The translations under genes were made by a program, and so were the position numbers. Below are positions 8,323-16,424 of a stretch of DNA of 44,671 bases, piece by piece. The DNA comes from CF-13 sp036782775 (lineage in GTDB: Bacteria > Chloroflexota > Dormibacteria > CF-121). The notes beneath the pieces are model-generated. The model saw nothing but the letters and a program-made list of their open reading frames with translations, was not told the origin of the DNA and did not search any database. The stretch is from the NCBI GenBank assembly GCA_036782775.1, contig DAIPYJ010000020.1, forward strand, positions 1 through 44,671, written 5' to 3'. The first letter of the stretch is position 1; each line of letters begins with the position of its first letter.

Positions 8323-8835
8323 CTAGAACGTGAGGGAGACAGTGCCGCTGACGGACGCCGAGTAGACGACGCAGCCAACCCACCAGAGGCTGGTGCGGTA
8401 ATGCGTGAGCGTCGCCGAAAAGGAACCCGTACCGGTTCCCCCATTGATACCAACGTTACGGATCAGCCCGCTGACGGCGTACCGCTGGTTGGTGCATCCG
8501 CTGAACCCGCTCAACTGACGGACCGTCCCGCTGTAGGGAACAAACGAGCCGTCGATCGATCTGGGCCATCCATTGATGACGGTGTCGAGATTGAAGCTGC
8601 CGCCGGTGATATAGGCCGGCGAATAATTCAGCGGTTGATGTATGACGTCGATCGACCATGCCCCGTTAAAGCTTCCGGAGGCTTCGCCGACGAAATGTCC
8701 CTCGGTCGTGGTGGCATTTGGCAGTTCGCTGCCATTGATCCACTCGAGATAGGTGCCGCTGGCCGCCGCGGACACCGTCACCATAAAGCTGGCCGCCAGC
8801 GCAAGCGCAATGGCTAACAGGGGTCGTTTGATCAT
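8323..8835 (-). CDS. Small secreted protein of unknown function
   Basis: A 170-aa exported protein. Residues 1-26 form a classical signal peptide (two positive residues, a hydrophobic core ALALAASFMVTVSA, then a likely AAA-SG cleavage). The mature part is rich in Gly, Ser, Thr and aromatic residues in short alternating stretches, as in an all-beta fold. It contains two cysteines that could form a disulfide (GCTNQRY and WWVGCVVY). No catalytic motif was recognised. An AAAGGA ribosome binding site precedes the ATG. It stands alone between two gene groups, and its base use does not stand out. Confidence 0.7.
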   Translation of the reverse strand: MIKRPLLAIALALAASFMVTVSAAASGTYLEWINGSELPNATTTEGHFVGEASGSFNGAWSIDVIHQPLNYSPAYITGGSFNLDTVINGWPRSIDGSFVPYSGTVRQLSGFSGCTNQRYAVSGLIRNVGINGGTGTGSFSATLTHYRTSLWWVGCVVYSASVSGTVSLTF

Positions 8836-8912
8836 GTCCTTTCACCCTTTCAGAAAAAAATGTCGAATGAACCGAGCGCGCTCAGCAGAGAAACGGATCA
8901 AAGGCTCGAACG

Positions 8913-10229
8913 TTACGCCGCGACGGCGGCCACGGCTTCCTCGAGGATGTCGAGCCCTCGATCCAGCTCCCCTTCGGTGATCACCAGTGGGAACAAGAGC
9001 CGGATCACGTTGTCGTAGAGGCCGGCCTTGAGCAGCACGAGGCCATGCTCGTGGCAGTAGCGAAGGATTTCGTTGGTCTTGCCGATGGCGGGCTGGCGCG
9101 TCGCGCGATCGCTTACGAGTTCCATGGCGATCATGGCGCCGATCCCCCTCACGTCGCCGATCAGGTTGTAGCGCTCCGACCAGGATCGCATGCGCACGAG
9201 AGCGCGCTCACCCAGGCGGGCGCCGCGTTCCGGCAGGCGCTCATCGAGCAACACCTCGATGACTGCGAGCGCCGCGGCGCAGGCCACGGGATTACCGCCA
9301 AACGTACCCCCTAGACCGCCGGGATCGGTCGCATCCATCAGCTCGCTGCGGCCTACGACTGCGCCCAGCGGCAGCCCGCCGCCCAGCGTTTTCGCGAGCA
9401 CAATCAGGTCCGGTTCGACGCCTGAGTGCTCGATGCCGAACATCTTGCCGGTCCGGCCGAAGCCCGTCTGCACCTCGTCGGCGATCAGCGGAATATGGTG
9501 CTCGCTGCAGAGCCGACGCAAGCTGGGCAGGAAATCGGGAGGCGGCACCACGAAGCCGCCCTCGCCCTGGACCGGTTCGACGAGGATGCCGGCGACTCGC
9601 TCGGCTGGCACGGTGGTCTTGAAGAGGTCGCGAATCGCCTGCGCGCAGGAGCCGCCCAGGCTCTCGGCAGCCATTCCGGCCGGCCGGCGGTACTCGTACG
9701 GAAAAGGCACCTGGTACACCTCCGGCGCCCAGGGGCCGAAGTTCTGACGGTATGGCGCGACCTTGCCAGTCACGGTCATCGACATCAGCGTCCGGCCATG
9801 GAAGCTGTTGTGAAAACTGATCACGGCCGGGCGGCCGGTGGCCTGCCGCACGATCTTGATGGCGTTTTCGATCGCCTCGGCACCGCTGTTGATCAGCAGC
9901 GCTTTTTTTGAAAAGCGCCCGGGCGTGATCTCGCAGAGCCGGCGGGCCAGGCGGATGTATGCCTCGGGCATCATGACCGGCGCGCCCGAGTGGACCAGGG
10001 CGTTTGCTTGTTCCTGAATCGCTGTCAGCACGCGCGGATGGCGGTGACCGACGTTCATGACGCTGATGCCGGTGGCGAAGTCGATGTAGGTTCGGCCGTC
10101 GACATCGGTCAGGGTTGCGCCCTGACCGGAGGCCGCGTAGACCGGCATGGTCGACGACATGCCCCGCGAAACGTACTGCTCGCGCAGTTGCTGAAGCTCT
10201 CTCGAGCGTGGCCCTGGCCAGACCCCCAT
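8913..10229 (-). CDS. gabT: 4-aminobutyrate aminotransferase (class III, PLP-dependent)
   Basis: Class III aminotransferase of 438 aa, best matching GABA / (S)-3-amino-2-methylpropionate transaminases, which convert GABA and 2-oxoglutarate to succinic semialdehyde and glutamate. Seen: YIDFATGISVMNVGHRHP near the N-terminus, the NSGAEAIENAIK cofactor-phosphate segment, SFHNSFHGRT, the aspartate motif LIADEVQTGFGRTGKMF and the PLP lysine in LIVLAKTLGGGLPLGAV. It is divergent from gamma-aminobutyraldehyde dehydrogenase, which makes GABA, so the pair fits putrescine/GABA use. A TAGGAT box nine bases before the ATG suggests a leaderless transcript. Ornithine or acetylornithine specificity is possible but less likely. 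Confidence 0.85.
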   Translation of the reverse strand: MGVWPGPRSRELQQLREQYVSRGMSSTMPVYAASGQGATLTDVDGRTYIDFATGISVMNVGHRHPRVLTAIQEQANALVHSGAPVMMPEAYIRLARRLCEITPGRFSKKALLINSGAEAIENAIKIVRQATGRPAVISFHNSFHGRTLMSMTVTGKVAPYRQNFGPWAPEVYQVPFPYEYRRPAGMAAESLGGSCAQAIRDLFKTTVPAERVAGILVEPVQGEGGFVVPPPDFLPSLRRLCSEHHIPLIADEVQTGFGRTGKMFGIEHSGVEPDLIVLAKTLGGGLPLGAVVGRSELMDATDPGGLGGTFGGNPVACAAALAVIEVLLDERLPERGARLGERALVRMRSWSERYNLIGDVRGIGAMIAMELVSDRATRQPAIGKTNEILRYCHEHGLVLLKAGLYDNVIRLLFPLVITEGELDRGLDILEEAVAAVAA

Positions 10230-10238
10230 CCCGGAGAT

Positions 10239-10244
10239 ATCCTA
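10239..10244 (-). promoter_or_regulatory. -10 box TAGGAT of gabT
   Basis: TAGGAT on the minus strand ends nine bases before the gabT ATG, with no ribosome binding site between. Two GATATC sites flank the divergent gap (10266-10271 and 10281-10286), the second just after the AGGAGG of the next gene; a regulator site there is possible but unproven. Confidence 0.4.
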
Positions 10245-10290
10245 GGGGTCGCAGCGACATTTCGCTGATATCAGGAGGGTGGATATCACG

Positions 10291-11736
10291 ATGGCAACCA
10301 CGGCCGTAAAGCGTCACCAGATGTTCGTCGGCGGCGAATGGGTCGATGGCAGTGGTAATGAAACGCAAGACGTCATCAATCCCTCAACCGGCGAAGTCAT
10401 TGGCGCCGTTCCCAAGGGCACCGAGGCGGACGTCGATCGCGCCGTCAAGGCGGCACAGAAAGCCTATGTCGAGTGGTTCGAGACCGTGCCCAAAGAACGC
10501 AGCGAGATGCTGTTGAAACTGGCCGAGGCGATCGAGAACGACGCCGAGCAGCTGGCCGACCTGGAGTCGGCGAACGTCGGAAAGCCTCGCCCCACCTTCC
10601 TCTCCGAGGAGATCCCGCCATGCGTCGACAATCTGCGCTTCTTTGCCGGCGCGGCAAGGACGCTGGAAGGACGCGCCACCGGCGAATACATGCGGGGCTA
10701 TACCAGCATGATCCGCCGCGAGCCGGTGGGAATCGTCGGCTCGATCGCGCCATGGAACTATCCGCTGATGATGGCCATCTGGAAGATCGCTCCAGCCCTG
10801 GCGGCCGGCAACTGCGTGGTGTTGAAACCGTCGGAGTGGACGCCCTTGACCGCGTTGCGGCTGGCGGAGCTGGCCGCCGAGATCTTCCCTGCGGGCGTTT
10901 TCAATGTCATCACCGGTGATGGGGAGCCGGTTGGAGCAGGCATCGTCCGGCACCCCGGCGTCAACATGGTGTCGCTGACCGGCGACGTCGCGACCGGCAA
11001 GGAAGTCGCGAAGGCCGCCTCCCAGACCCTGAAGCGAGTCCATCTGGAGTTAGGCGGCAAGGCGCCGGTGGTCGTCTTCGACGACGCCGACCTGGACGCG
11101 GTCAACGAGTGGGTGAAGATTGCGGGCTTCTTCAACTCGGGGCAGGACTGCACCGCCGCGACGCGCGTCATCGCCGGACCCCGCATCTATGACAATCTCC
11201 TTTCCTCGCTGAAAACCACCGTCGAGTCGATCAAGGTCGGCAACCCCGACGACGATGGCGTGGAGATGGGCCCGGTGGTTGCCCGAGAGCAGCTGGACAG
11301 GGTTACTGGATTTGTGGATCGAGCCCGCGAGAATGGCGCGCGCGTGATTACCGGCGGCGAGCCGCTCAAGCGGCCGGGCTTCTTTTATGCACCAAGCCTG
11401 GTCGCCGACGTCAAGCAGGACTCAGAGATCGTCAAGAAAGAAGTGTTCGGTCCCGTGATCACCGTCCAGCGCTTCGCCGACGACGAGCAGGCGATTGCCT
11501 GGGCCAACGATGTCGACTATGGCCTCGCCGCTTCGGTCTGGACCCGCGACATCGGCCGGGCGATGAATGCCTCCCGCCGGCTGCAATTCGGCACCGTCTG
11601 GGTCAACACCCACATCCCGCTGGTTAGCGAGATGCCGCACGGCGGCTACAAGCAGAGCGGCTACGGCAAAGATCTCTCCATCTATTCGCTCGAGGAGTAC
11701 ACGAACATCAAGCACGTGATGGTCGCCATCGACTAA
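10291..11736 (+). CDS. patD: Aldehyde dehydrogenase, probably gamma-aminobutyraldehyde dehydrogenase
   Basis: NAD(P)-dependent aldehyde dehydrogenase of 481 aa. It has the Rossmann GDVATGKEV segment, the general-base Glu in LELGGKAPVVV and the catalytic Cys in FFNSGQDCTAATR. The C-terminal region NTHIPLVSEMPHGGYKQSGYGKDLS is typical of the YdcW/PatD/Prr group, which oxidises 4-aminobutanal from putrescine to GABA. AGGAGG (10273-10278) lies 12 bases before this ATG; the upstream GTG at 10279 directly abuts it and cannot be used. Ten bases separate its stop from the PLP decarboxylase. Together with gabT it gives a two-step route from aminobutyraldehyde to succinic semialdehyde (inferred). Confidence 0.85.
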   Translation: MATTAVKRHQMFVGGEWVDGSGNETQDVINPSTGEVIGAVPKGTEADVDRAVKAAQKAYVEWFETVPKERSEMLLKLAEAIENDAEQLADLESANVGKPRPTFLSEEIPPCVDNLRFFAGAARTLEGRATGEYMRGYTSMIRREPVGIVGSIAPWNYPLMMAIWKIAPALAAGNCVVLKPSEWTPLTALRLAELAAEIFPAGVFNVITGDGEPVGAGIVRHPGVNMVSLTGDVATGKEVAKAASQTLKRVHLELGGKAPVVVFDDADLDAVNEWVKIAGFFNSGQDCTAATRVIAGPRIYDNLLSSLKTTVESIKVGNPDDDGVEMGPVVAREQLDRVTGFVDRARENGARVITGGEPLKRPGFFYAPSLVADVKQDSEIVKKEVFGPVITVQRFADDEQAIAWANDVDYGLAASVWTRDIGRAMNASRRLQFGTVWVNTHIPLVSEMPHGGYKQSGYGKDLSIYSLEEYTNIKHVMVAID

Positions 11737-11745
11737 GCGCCAGCA

Positions 11746-13182
11746 TTGCCAGATCCGCTCGTCGAGCGTGACATGGTGTCGAGGCTGCTCGCGGCGGTCG
11801 CCGAAAAGGCCGTCACCTACCTGGAGACCGTCGATCAGCGACCGGCGGGCGGCACAAGGCTTGACGAAGTGGAACGGTCGTTCGACGGTGATCTGCCGGA
11901 ACGGGGCGACGGTGGCCTTGCAACACTGACCGCGCTGATGTCCAATGGGCTCGAGGGCGCGGTGAACTCCGCCGGACCACGATTTTTTCACTTTGTGACC
12001 GGTGGCTCGACGCCGGCAGCGCTCGCCGCCGATTGGTTGGCGTCGGCGCTCGATAACAATGCCGGCCTGTGGGTCAGCTCGCCGCTTGCGTCTCGTCTCG
12101 AACAGCTTTCGCTCCGCTGGCTCAAGGAGCTCTTTGGATTGCCGTCGGAATGGGCGGGCGTCACCACAACCGGCGCAACCATGTCGAATTTCACCGCCCT
12201 CGCGGCCGCGCGCCAGTGGTGGGGCGAGGAACACGGCCAGGACATTGCGGCGAGAGGGATGAGCTCGCTGCCGCCGGTTCCGGTGTTCAGCAGCGGCTTC
12301 ATCCACGCGAGCGCGCGAAAGGCGCTGAGCATGGCGGGCATAGGCCATGGTGTGGTCGAGGTGGTCGCCGCCGATGCCGCCGGCCGGGTCGACCTTTCGG
12401 CGCTGGCGACTCGGCTCGAGGCCCTTGGCGGTGCGCCGGCGATCGTGATCGCCACCGCGGGCGAGGTCAATGCCGGTGGATTCGACCCCATTGAGAAGAT
12501 CGCCAACCTCACCCGTCGACATCATGCCTGGCTTCACATTGATGGAGCCTTCGGCTTGTTCGCCCGGGTTTCGCCGACGACAGCGCATCTTGCCGCCGGG
12601 GTTGAGCTGGCGGACTCGGTGATCGCGGATGGCCACAAGTGGCTGAACGTCCCCTACGATTGTGGCTTCGCCTTCGTCCGTGATGGTCGCTTGCTCACGT
12701 CCGTGTTCGGGATGGGTGCCCCGTACTTCCCAGCCAAGGACGACCAACGTCCCGACTATCTCTACCTCTCGCCCGAGATGTCTCGCAGAGCCCGCGCGCT
12801 TTCGGTATGGGCGACCCTTGCGGCATACGGGCGGGATGGCTATCGCGCGATGATCGAGCGACACGTTGCGCTCGCTTCGCGGGTGGCTGAGCAAATCCGA
12901 GAATCAGCCGATTTCGAGCTGCTGGAGGAACCGCAGCTCAACGTCATTTGCTTCCGCTACAGGCCACCGGGACATTCGGAATCGGAACTGGACGAGCTCA
13001 ATCGACGGCTTGGCAAAGCGATCATTGCGGACGGCCGGGTCTACTTTGGGACGACCGTGTACGCCGGCAAGGTCGCCTTCCGGCCGGCGATTGCGAACTG
13101 GCGAACGACCGAGCCGGACGCTGACGCCATCCTTGAAGTCACACGCGAGTTGGCCCAGAAAGCCTTGTTGGTCGCGAACTAA
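11746..13182 (+). CDS. Pyridoxal-dependent decarboxylase (group II amino acid decarboxylase family)
   Basis: A 478-aa PLP enzyme of the aromatic-L-amino-acid / glutamate decarboxylase family. Seen: a TTTGATMSNFTAL cofactor-phosphate segment, HIDGAFGLFA with the Asp that holds the PLP nitrogen, and DSVIADGHKWLNVPYDCG with the Schiff-base lysine. The substrate is not clear: family members act on glutamate, aromatic amino acids, 2,4-diaminobutyrate or aspartate. Lying just after the aldehyde dehydrogenase, it may supply the amine for this catabolic group (inference). The start is TTG at 11746; ATG at 11773 is an alternative. Its TAA overlaps the convergent rhodanese TAG as CTAA. Confidence 0.83.
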   Translation: MPDPLVERDMVSRLLAAVAEKAVTYLETVDQRPAGGTRLDEVERSFDGDLPERGDGGLATLTALMSNGLEGAVNSAGPRFFHFVTGGSTPAALAADWLASALDNNAGLWVSSPLASRLEQLSLRWLKELFGLPSEWAGVTTTGATMSNFTALAAARQWWGEEHGQDIAARGMSSLPPVPVFSSGFIHASARKALSMAGIGHGVVEVVAADAAGRVDLSALATRLEALGGAPAIVIATAGEVNAGGFDPIEKIANLTRRHHAWLHIDGAFGLFARVSPTTAHLAAGVELADSVIADGHKWLNVPYDCGFAFVRDGRLLTSVFGMGAPYFPAKDDQRPDYLYLSPEMSRRARALSVWATLAAYGRDGYRAMIERHVALASRVAEQIRESADFELLEEPQLNVICFRYRPPGHSESELDELNRRLGKAIIADGRVYFGTTVYAGKVAFRPAIANWRTTEPDADAILEVTRELAQKALLVAN

Positions 13183-13556
13183 GCCGCGGCGAGGTTCGCC
13201 TCCATCGGGTAGCCCGCCGCCCGCCAGGCCGGAAGGCCGCCCTCGAGGACCCAGGCGTCGTATCCCTCGCCGCGAAGCACCCGCGTGAGGCGCCGGCTGG
13301 CTTCGTCGTCGGGACAGGTGCAGTAGGCGATGATCGTCTTGTTCTTCGCCACGGCATCACCGAGACTCTCGAGGATCTGCGATGGGCGCTGGTTTTGGTC
13401 GAGAACCTGTCGGGGCGCGATCCAGCGCGCGCCGGGAATGCGACCTCGGACAGCGGGCTCGATGAAGGGCGAGGTCAGGTCGAGCACGAGGGCCTGGCCG
13501 GCCTCGATGGCCTGCCTGGCCGTTTGCAAGGCGATTCGATATTGCCGTACTTCCAT
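13179..13556 (-). CDS. Rhodanese-like domain protein (all-cysteine paralogue)
   Basis: Single rhodanese domain, 125 aa, with the active-site region IIAYCTCPDDEASRR and the C-terminal WVLEGGLPAWRAAGYP. Rhodaneses carry sulfane sulfur on an active-site cysteine; the acceptor is unknown. GGAGGAGA (13561-13568) sits at good distance from the ATG at 13556, favouring it over upstream in-frame starts. The protein is the close paralogue of the gene at 17919-18359, and the second Cys of its YCTC motif (codon TGT) aligns with the UGA of that gene. Convergent with the PLP decarboxylase, divergent from marR. Confidence 0.88.
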   Translation of the reverse strand: MEVRQYRIALQTARQAIEAGQALVLDLTSPFIEPAVRGRIPGARWIAPRQVLDQNQRPSQILESLGDAVAKNKTIIAYCTCPDDEASRRLTRVLRGEGYDAWVLEGGLPAWRAAGYPMEANLAAA

Positions 13557-13626
13557 CGGTTCTCCTCCAATGCTTGCCGAAGCCATTGAACCGTTCACAG
13601 AATGAATAAACCATCGACCAGGCGGG

Positions 13627-13632
13627 TATATT
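13627..13632 (+). promoter_or_regulatory. -10 box TATATT of the MarR-family gene
   Basis: TATATT (five of six to consensus) ends seven bases before the ATG at 13640, so transcription would begin at or beside the A of ATG. The -35 is weak. Confidence 0.5.
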
Positions 13633-13639
13633 CCACAGG

Positions 13640-14062
13640 ATGACTACGACTCTTGAAAGCAAGGCGGCGCAGGCCCTCTGGAAGCTGCTCCGTGACGAGG
13701 CCTTTGCCAGCCTCCGTGACGACTTCACCGCGAAGGCCTCGGAATGCCAGCTCTCCCTGTCGCAGGCCAAGCTGATCCGCGAGCTGGCGCAGCCCCAATC
13801 CCAGCGCGAGCTGGCACGTCACCTCCACTACGACCCTTCCAACATCACCGCGCTTGCCGATTCGCTCGAGGAGCGAGGCTTGCTGGAGCGCCAATCCAAT
13901 GCCTCCGATCGGCGGTTTCGATTGCTCGCCCTGACGGCCGATGGGGAACGACTGCGCACCGGCCTGGAGGAGCGACTGGCGCGGCCTCCCAAATTTCTCA
14001 GCCGCCTGACGCCGAGCGAGCAGAAGCAGCTGCTCGAGCTGTTGAGCAAGATCTTCGAGTAG
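13640..14062 (+). CDS. MarR family transcriptional regulator
   Basis: A 140-aa dimeric winged-helix repressor of the MarR type. The recognition region reads QRELARHLHYDPSNITALADSLEERGLLERQSNASDRRFRLLALTADGE, the classical helix-turn-helix followed by the D-R-R wing. Helical dimerisation segments lie at both ends. Such proteins often control a divergent gene, here the rhodanese, and respond to phenolic or oxidising ligands; that link is inferred. The ATG is supported by the adjacent TATATT box. Confidence 0.9.
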   Translation: MTTTLESKAAQALWKLLRDEAFASLRDDFTAKASECQLSLSQAKLIRELAQPQSQRELARHLHYDPSNITALADSLEERGLLERQSNASDRRFRLLALTADGERLRTGLEERLARPPKFLSRLTPSEQKQLLELLSKIFE

Positions 14063-14065
14063 AAC

Positions 14066-14106
14066 GCCCCCACCGAGCCCTCGCCCGTCAGCGGCGGAGG
14101 GAAAAA
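14066..14106. repeat. Degenerate copy of the GC-rich palindromic repeat
   Basis: CCCTCGCCCG and CGGCGGAGGG (14078-14101) form an imperfect hairpin, preceded by CCCCCACCG and followed by GGGAAAAAG as in the other copies. It lies exactly between two convergent genes and may end transcription of both. Confidence 0.55.
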
Positions 14107-14107
14107 G

Positions 14108-14491
14108 TTAAGTCAGCGTGACTTCGATGAGGGGGCTTTGCTCCACCATGATTTCAACATCGTCGCGCTTCCAGTGCCGCGCGACGCCCTCCAGGACACG
14201 CCGCCGCTCCTTCTGATCAGTGATTTCCCGCGCGGTCGCTTGTAGATCGGCGCGGACGCCCCGCTTCAGATGGACGGTCATATGCGGATCTTTCGCCAGG
14301 TTGTCGAGCCACTGGCGGCGCTCGGGCCGCGGCTGGCCGCTGATGTAGAGCCGGCCATCGATGTTGTGCAGCACGATCTCGAGGCGGCGGGCTTGTCCGG
14401 ATGCGCGCCCCCTCGTCGTCATATCAATCACCGTCTGGTCGTGACTCAGCGCCTGACGGATGCGCTCGTCGATCGGTTGCGAGACAGCCAT
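14108..14491 (-). CDS. Deazaflavin (F420)-dependent nitroreductase-family protein (Ddn-like, DUF385)
   Basis: A split-barrel protein of 127 aa of the Ddn/DUF385 family, which uses reduced F420 to reduce quinones or nitro compounds. The core pattern TTRGRASGQARRLEIVLHNIDGRLYISG, then PRPERRQWLDNLAKDPHMTVHLK, matches the family, in which the G-R-x-S-G and RRQWLxNLxxxP parts line the deazaflavin site. It lies near an LLM-class oxidoreductase, another F420 family. The ATG start is reasonable. Substrate unknown. Confidence 0.82.
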   Translation of the reverse strand: MAVSQPIDERIRQALSHDQTVIDMTTRGRASGQARRLEIVLHNIDGRLYISGQPRPERRQWLDNLAKDPHMTVHLKRGVRADLQATAREITDQKERRRVLEGVARHWKRDDVEIMVEQSPLIEVTLT

Positions 14492-14536
14492 AGCTTCCCT
14501 TATAGGCGATGACGCTGCCCGACGTTCGATTGCATC

Positions 14537-14803
14537 TCAAGGTGCGGCGCCGTCGTAGTCGGGAAAGTATCGCTTGATGACCGACAAGTCGAACTCGCGG
14601 AGGATCGACTCCTTTGGTTCGCGCTCGAGGAGAAAGGCAAAGCTGTCCTTGACCAACTGGTCGGCTGATCGCCCACGCGCCCACCGGCTCAGGTCGGCCG
14701 AGGTGACTCGAACCCGATGCTGTGTCGAAGACCGCCCTTGGCTGACGGTGACGGCGCACTCATAACCGTCGCCCGCCGGCCGGCAGGTGACCTCGATCGC
14801 CAC
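14537..14803 (-). CDS. Small conserved-looking protein of unknown function (88 aa)
   Basis: Short soluble protein starting at GTG. The N-terminal half is strand-like (ECAVTVSQGRSSTQHRVRVT), and the C-terminal half is helical, ending in LREFDLSVIKRYFPDYDGAAP. No catalytic motif or membrane segment is seen. It is divergent from the LLM oxidoreductase with only 20 bases between the starts. I do not recognise the family; the composition and frame look like real coding sequence. Confidence 0.6.
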   Translation of the reverse strand: MAIEVTCRPAGDGYECAVTVSQGRSSTQHRVRVTSADLSRWARGRSADQLVKDSFAFLLEREPKESILREFDLSVIKRYFPDYDGAAP

Positions 14804-14809
14804 GCTAAC

Positions 14810-14815
14810 TAGACT
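14810..14815 (+). promoter_or_regulatory. -10 box TAGACT of the LLM oxidoreductase gene
   Basis: TAGACT ends eight bases before the ATG at 14824; GTGACC 17 bases upstream could be the -35. No ribosome binding site lies between, so the mRNA should be leaderless. Confidence 0.5.
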
Positions 14816-14823
14816 CCTTTCTC

Positions 14824-15819
14824 ATGGCAGTGAAGTTTGGACTGTTCGTCCCCCAAGGCTGGCACATGGACCTGACCGAAATCAAAGACCAGGTCGAAAA
14901 GTATGAGGCCATGACGCGCGCGGCGCAGGCCGCCGACCAGGGACCATGGGATTCCGTCTGGATCTACGACCACTTTCACACCGTGCCGCGCCCTGAACTG
15001 GAAGCGACCTTCGAGGCCTGGACTGTTACCTCGACCTTAGTGCGCGATACGACCCGGATTCGCGTCGGTCAGATGGTCTGCTGCAACGGCTACCGGAACC
15101 CTGCGCTGTACGCCAAGATCGCATCCACGGTCGACGTCGCCAGCCACGGCCGGCTGAACGCGGGGATCGGCGCGGGCTGGTACGAGCACGAATGGCGTGC
15201 TTACGGTTATGGCTTTCCGACGATGTGGGTGCGCATGCAGATGTTCAGCGAGGCCTGCGAAATCATCCACAAGATGTGGACCGAGGACTACCCGACCTAC
15301 AGCGGCCGGTACTACTCGATCGACCGTCCGATCAACGAACCGAAGGGTGTCCAGAAACCGCATCCACCCTTCTGGATCGGCGGCTCCGGCGAAAAGATCA
15401 CGCTCAAGCTGGTGGCCCAGTTCGGTGACGCCTGCAATATCGACGCCGACCCGGAGGTGATCCCCCACAAGCTCTCCGTCCTGCGCCAGCATTGCGAAGC
15501 CGCTGGCCGGCCCTACGACGACATCATCAAGTCCTGCAGCGTCGGCGCCTTCGTGATCGACAACGGCGCCGACCCGGAGCGGGCGACGGCTCGGCTGCGA
15601 GGGAAGAAGTCGCTCGACGAGTTTGCGCCCGAAGGCGGGCTCGTCGCGGACGCCGACCGAATCGTGGAACACCTGCAGCGGCTGATCGACGCCGGCATCG
15701 ATTACCTGCTGGTTTACATTCCCGGCATCGCCTATGACCTGGAGCCGCTGCATCGCTTCGAACGCGAAGTTATGCCCAGGGTTGCGGGCGCAACTCCCGT
15801 AGACTCAAAGGTGCGTTGA
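14824..15819 (+). CDS. LLM class F420-dependent oxidoreductase
   Basis: A 331-aa luciferase-like TIM-barrel protein. It has the N-terminal KFGLFVPQGWHMDL, the central SHGRLNAGIGAGWYEHEWRAYGYGFP and KPHPPFWIGGSGEKITLKLVAQFGDACN, all hallmarks of F420-dependent members such as methylene-H4MPT reductase-like proteins and hydride transferases. The exact substrate cannot be read from sequence. Its stop overlaps the TTG start of the DsbA-like gene by four bases (TTGA), so the two are translationally coupled. Confidence 0.88.
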   Translation: MAVKFGLFVPQGWHMDLTEIKDQVEKYEAMTRAAQAADQGPWDSVWIYDHFHTVPRPELEATFEAWTVTSTLVRDTTRIRVGQMVCCNGYRNPALYAKIASTVDVASHGRLNAGIGAGWYEHEWRAYGYGFPTMWVRMQMFSEACEIIHKMWTEDYPTYSGRYYSIDRPINEPKGVQKPHPPFWIGGSGEKITLKLVAQFGDACNIDADPEVIPHKLSVLRQHCEAAGRPYDDIIKSCSVGAFVIDNGADPERATARLRGKKSLDEFAPEGGLVADADRIVEHLQRLIDAGIDYLLVYIPGIAYDLEPLHRFEREVMPRVAGATPVDSKVR

Positions 15820-16424
15820 GCGGCGAGCCTACCGTCTACATCGACTTTCTGTGTCCCTGGGCCTACCGGGGCGCCATGTGGCTTGCCGAGGTCGAGAAGG
15901 CGGGACGGATCAAGCCGGAGTTTCGCTTCTTTTCGCTCAGCCAGAACCATGCGGCTCACGAAGGTACCGGAACGCCGCCGGTGTGGCAGGCGAAGTCGAG
16001 TGCGAAAGGACTCCCTGCGTTCCTGGCGGCGACCGCCGCGCGAGCCCAGGGCGCTGACCTAGCGGATCGGTTTCGGATCGAGCTGCAAAAAGCTCGCCAC
16101 CAGGCGCACTTGCCGGTGGACGATCATGCCACGCACCGAAAGGTCGCGGAGAAGGTCGGGCTGGACATAAGCCGCTGGGAAGCCGACCTGAAAACGACGG
16201 ACTTTTCCGCTCTCGCCACCGAGCATGCGGAAGCCGTTCGCCGCGGCGTCTTTGGGGTGCCGACCCTGGTCTGGCCCGAAGGCCGCAGCTATTACGTCAA
16301 GATCACCGACCTGGTGCCGGCGTCGCGAGCGGTCGCGCTCTACGACGCGATCGAAACGGTGCATCGATTCGGCGAAGTCATCGAGATCAAGACGCCCGAG
16401 TCGGAGGGGACGCTGGCGGCCTGA
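15816..16424 (+). CDS. DsbA-family thioredoxin-fold protein with a CPWA motif
   Basis: Predicted DsbA/FrnE/2-hydroxychromene-2-carboxylate isomerase fold, 202 aa, cytoplasmic (no signal peptide). The redox motif position reads DFLCPWAYRG: the first Cys is kept but the second is Ala, so it cannot make the usual CPWC disulfide. The cis-Pro loop RRGVFGVPTLVW is kept, as in glutathione- or thiol-using members. It could act in thiol transfer or isomerisation rather than disulfide exchange. Starts at TTG, coupled to the LLM oxidoreductase, and its stop overlaps the next gene. Confidence 0.75.
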   Translation: MSGEPTVYIDFLCPWAYRGAMWLAEVEKAGRIKPEFRFFSLSQNHAAHEGTGTPPVWQAKSSAKGLPAFLAATAARAQGADLADRFRIELQKARHQAHLPVDDHATHRKVAEKVGLDISRWEADLKTTDFSALATEHAEAVRRGVFGVPTLVWPEGRSYYVKITDLVPASRAVALYDAIETVHRFGEVIEIKTPESEGTLAA

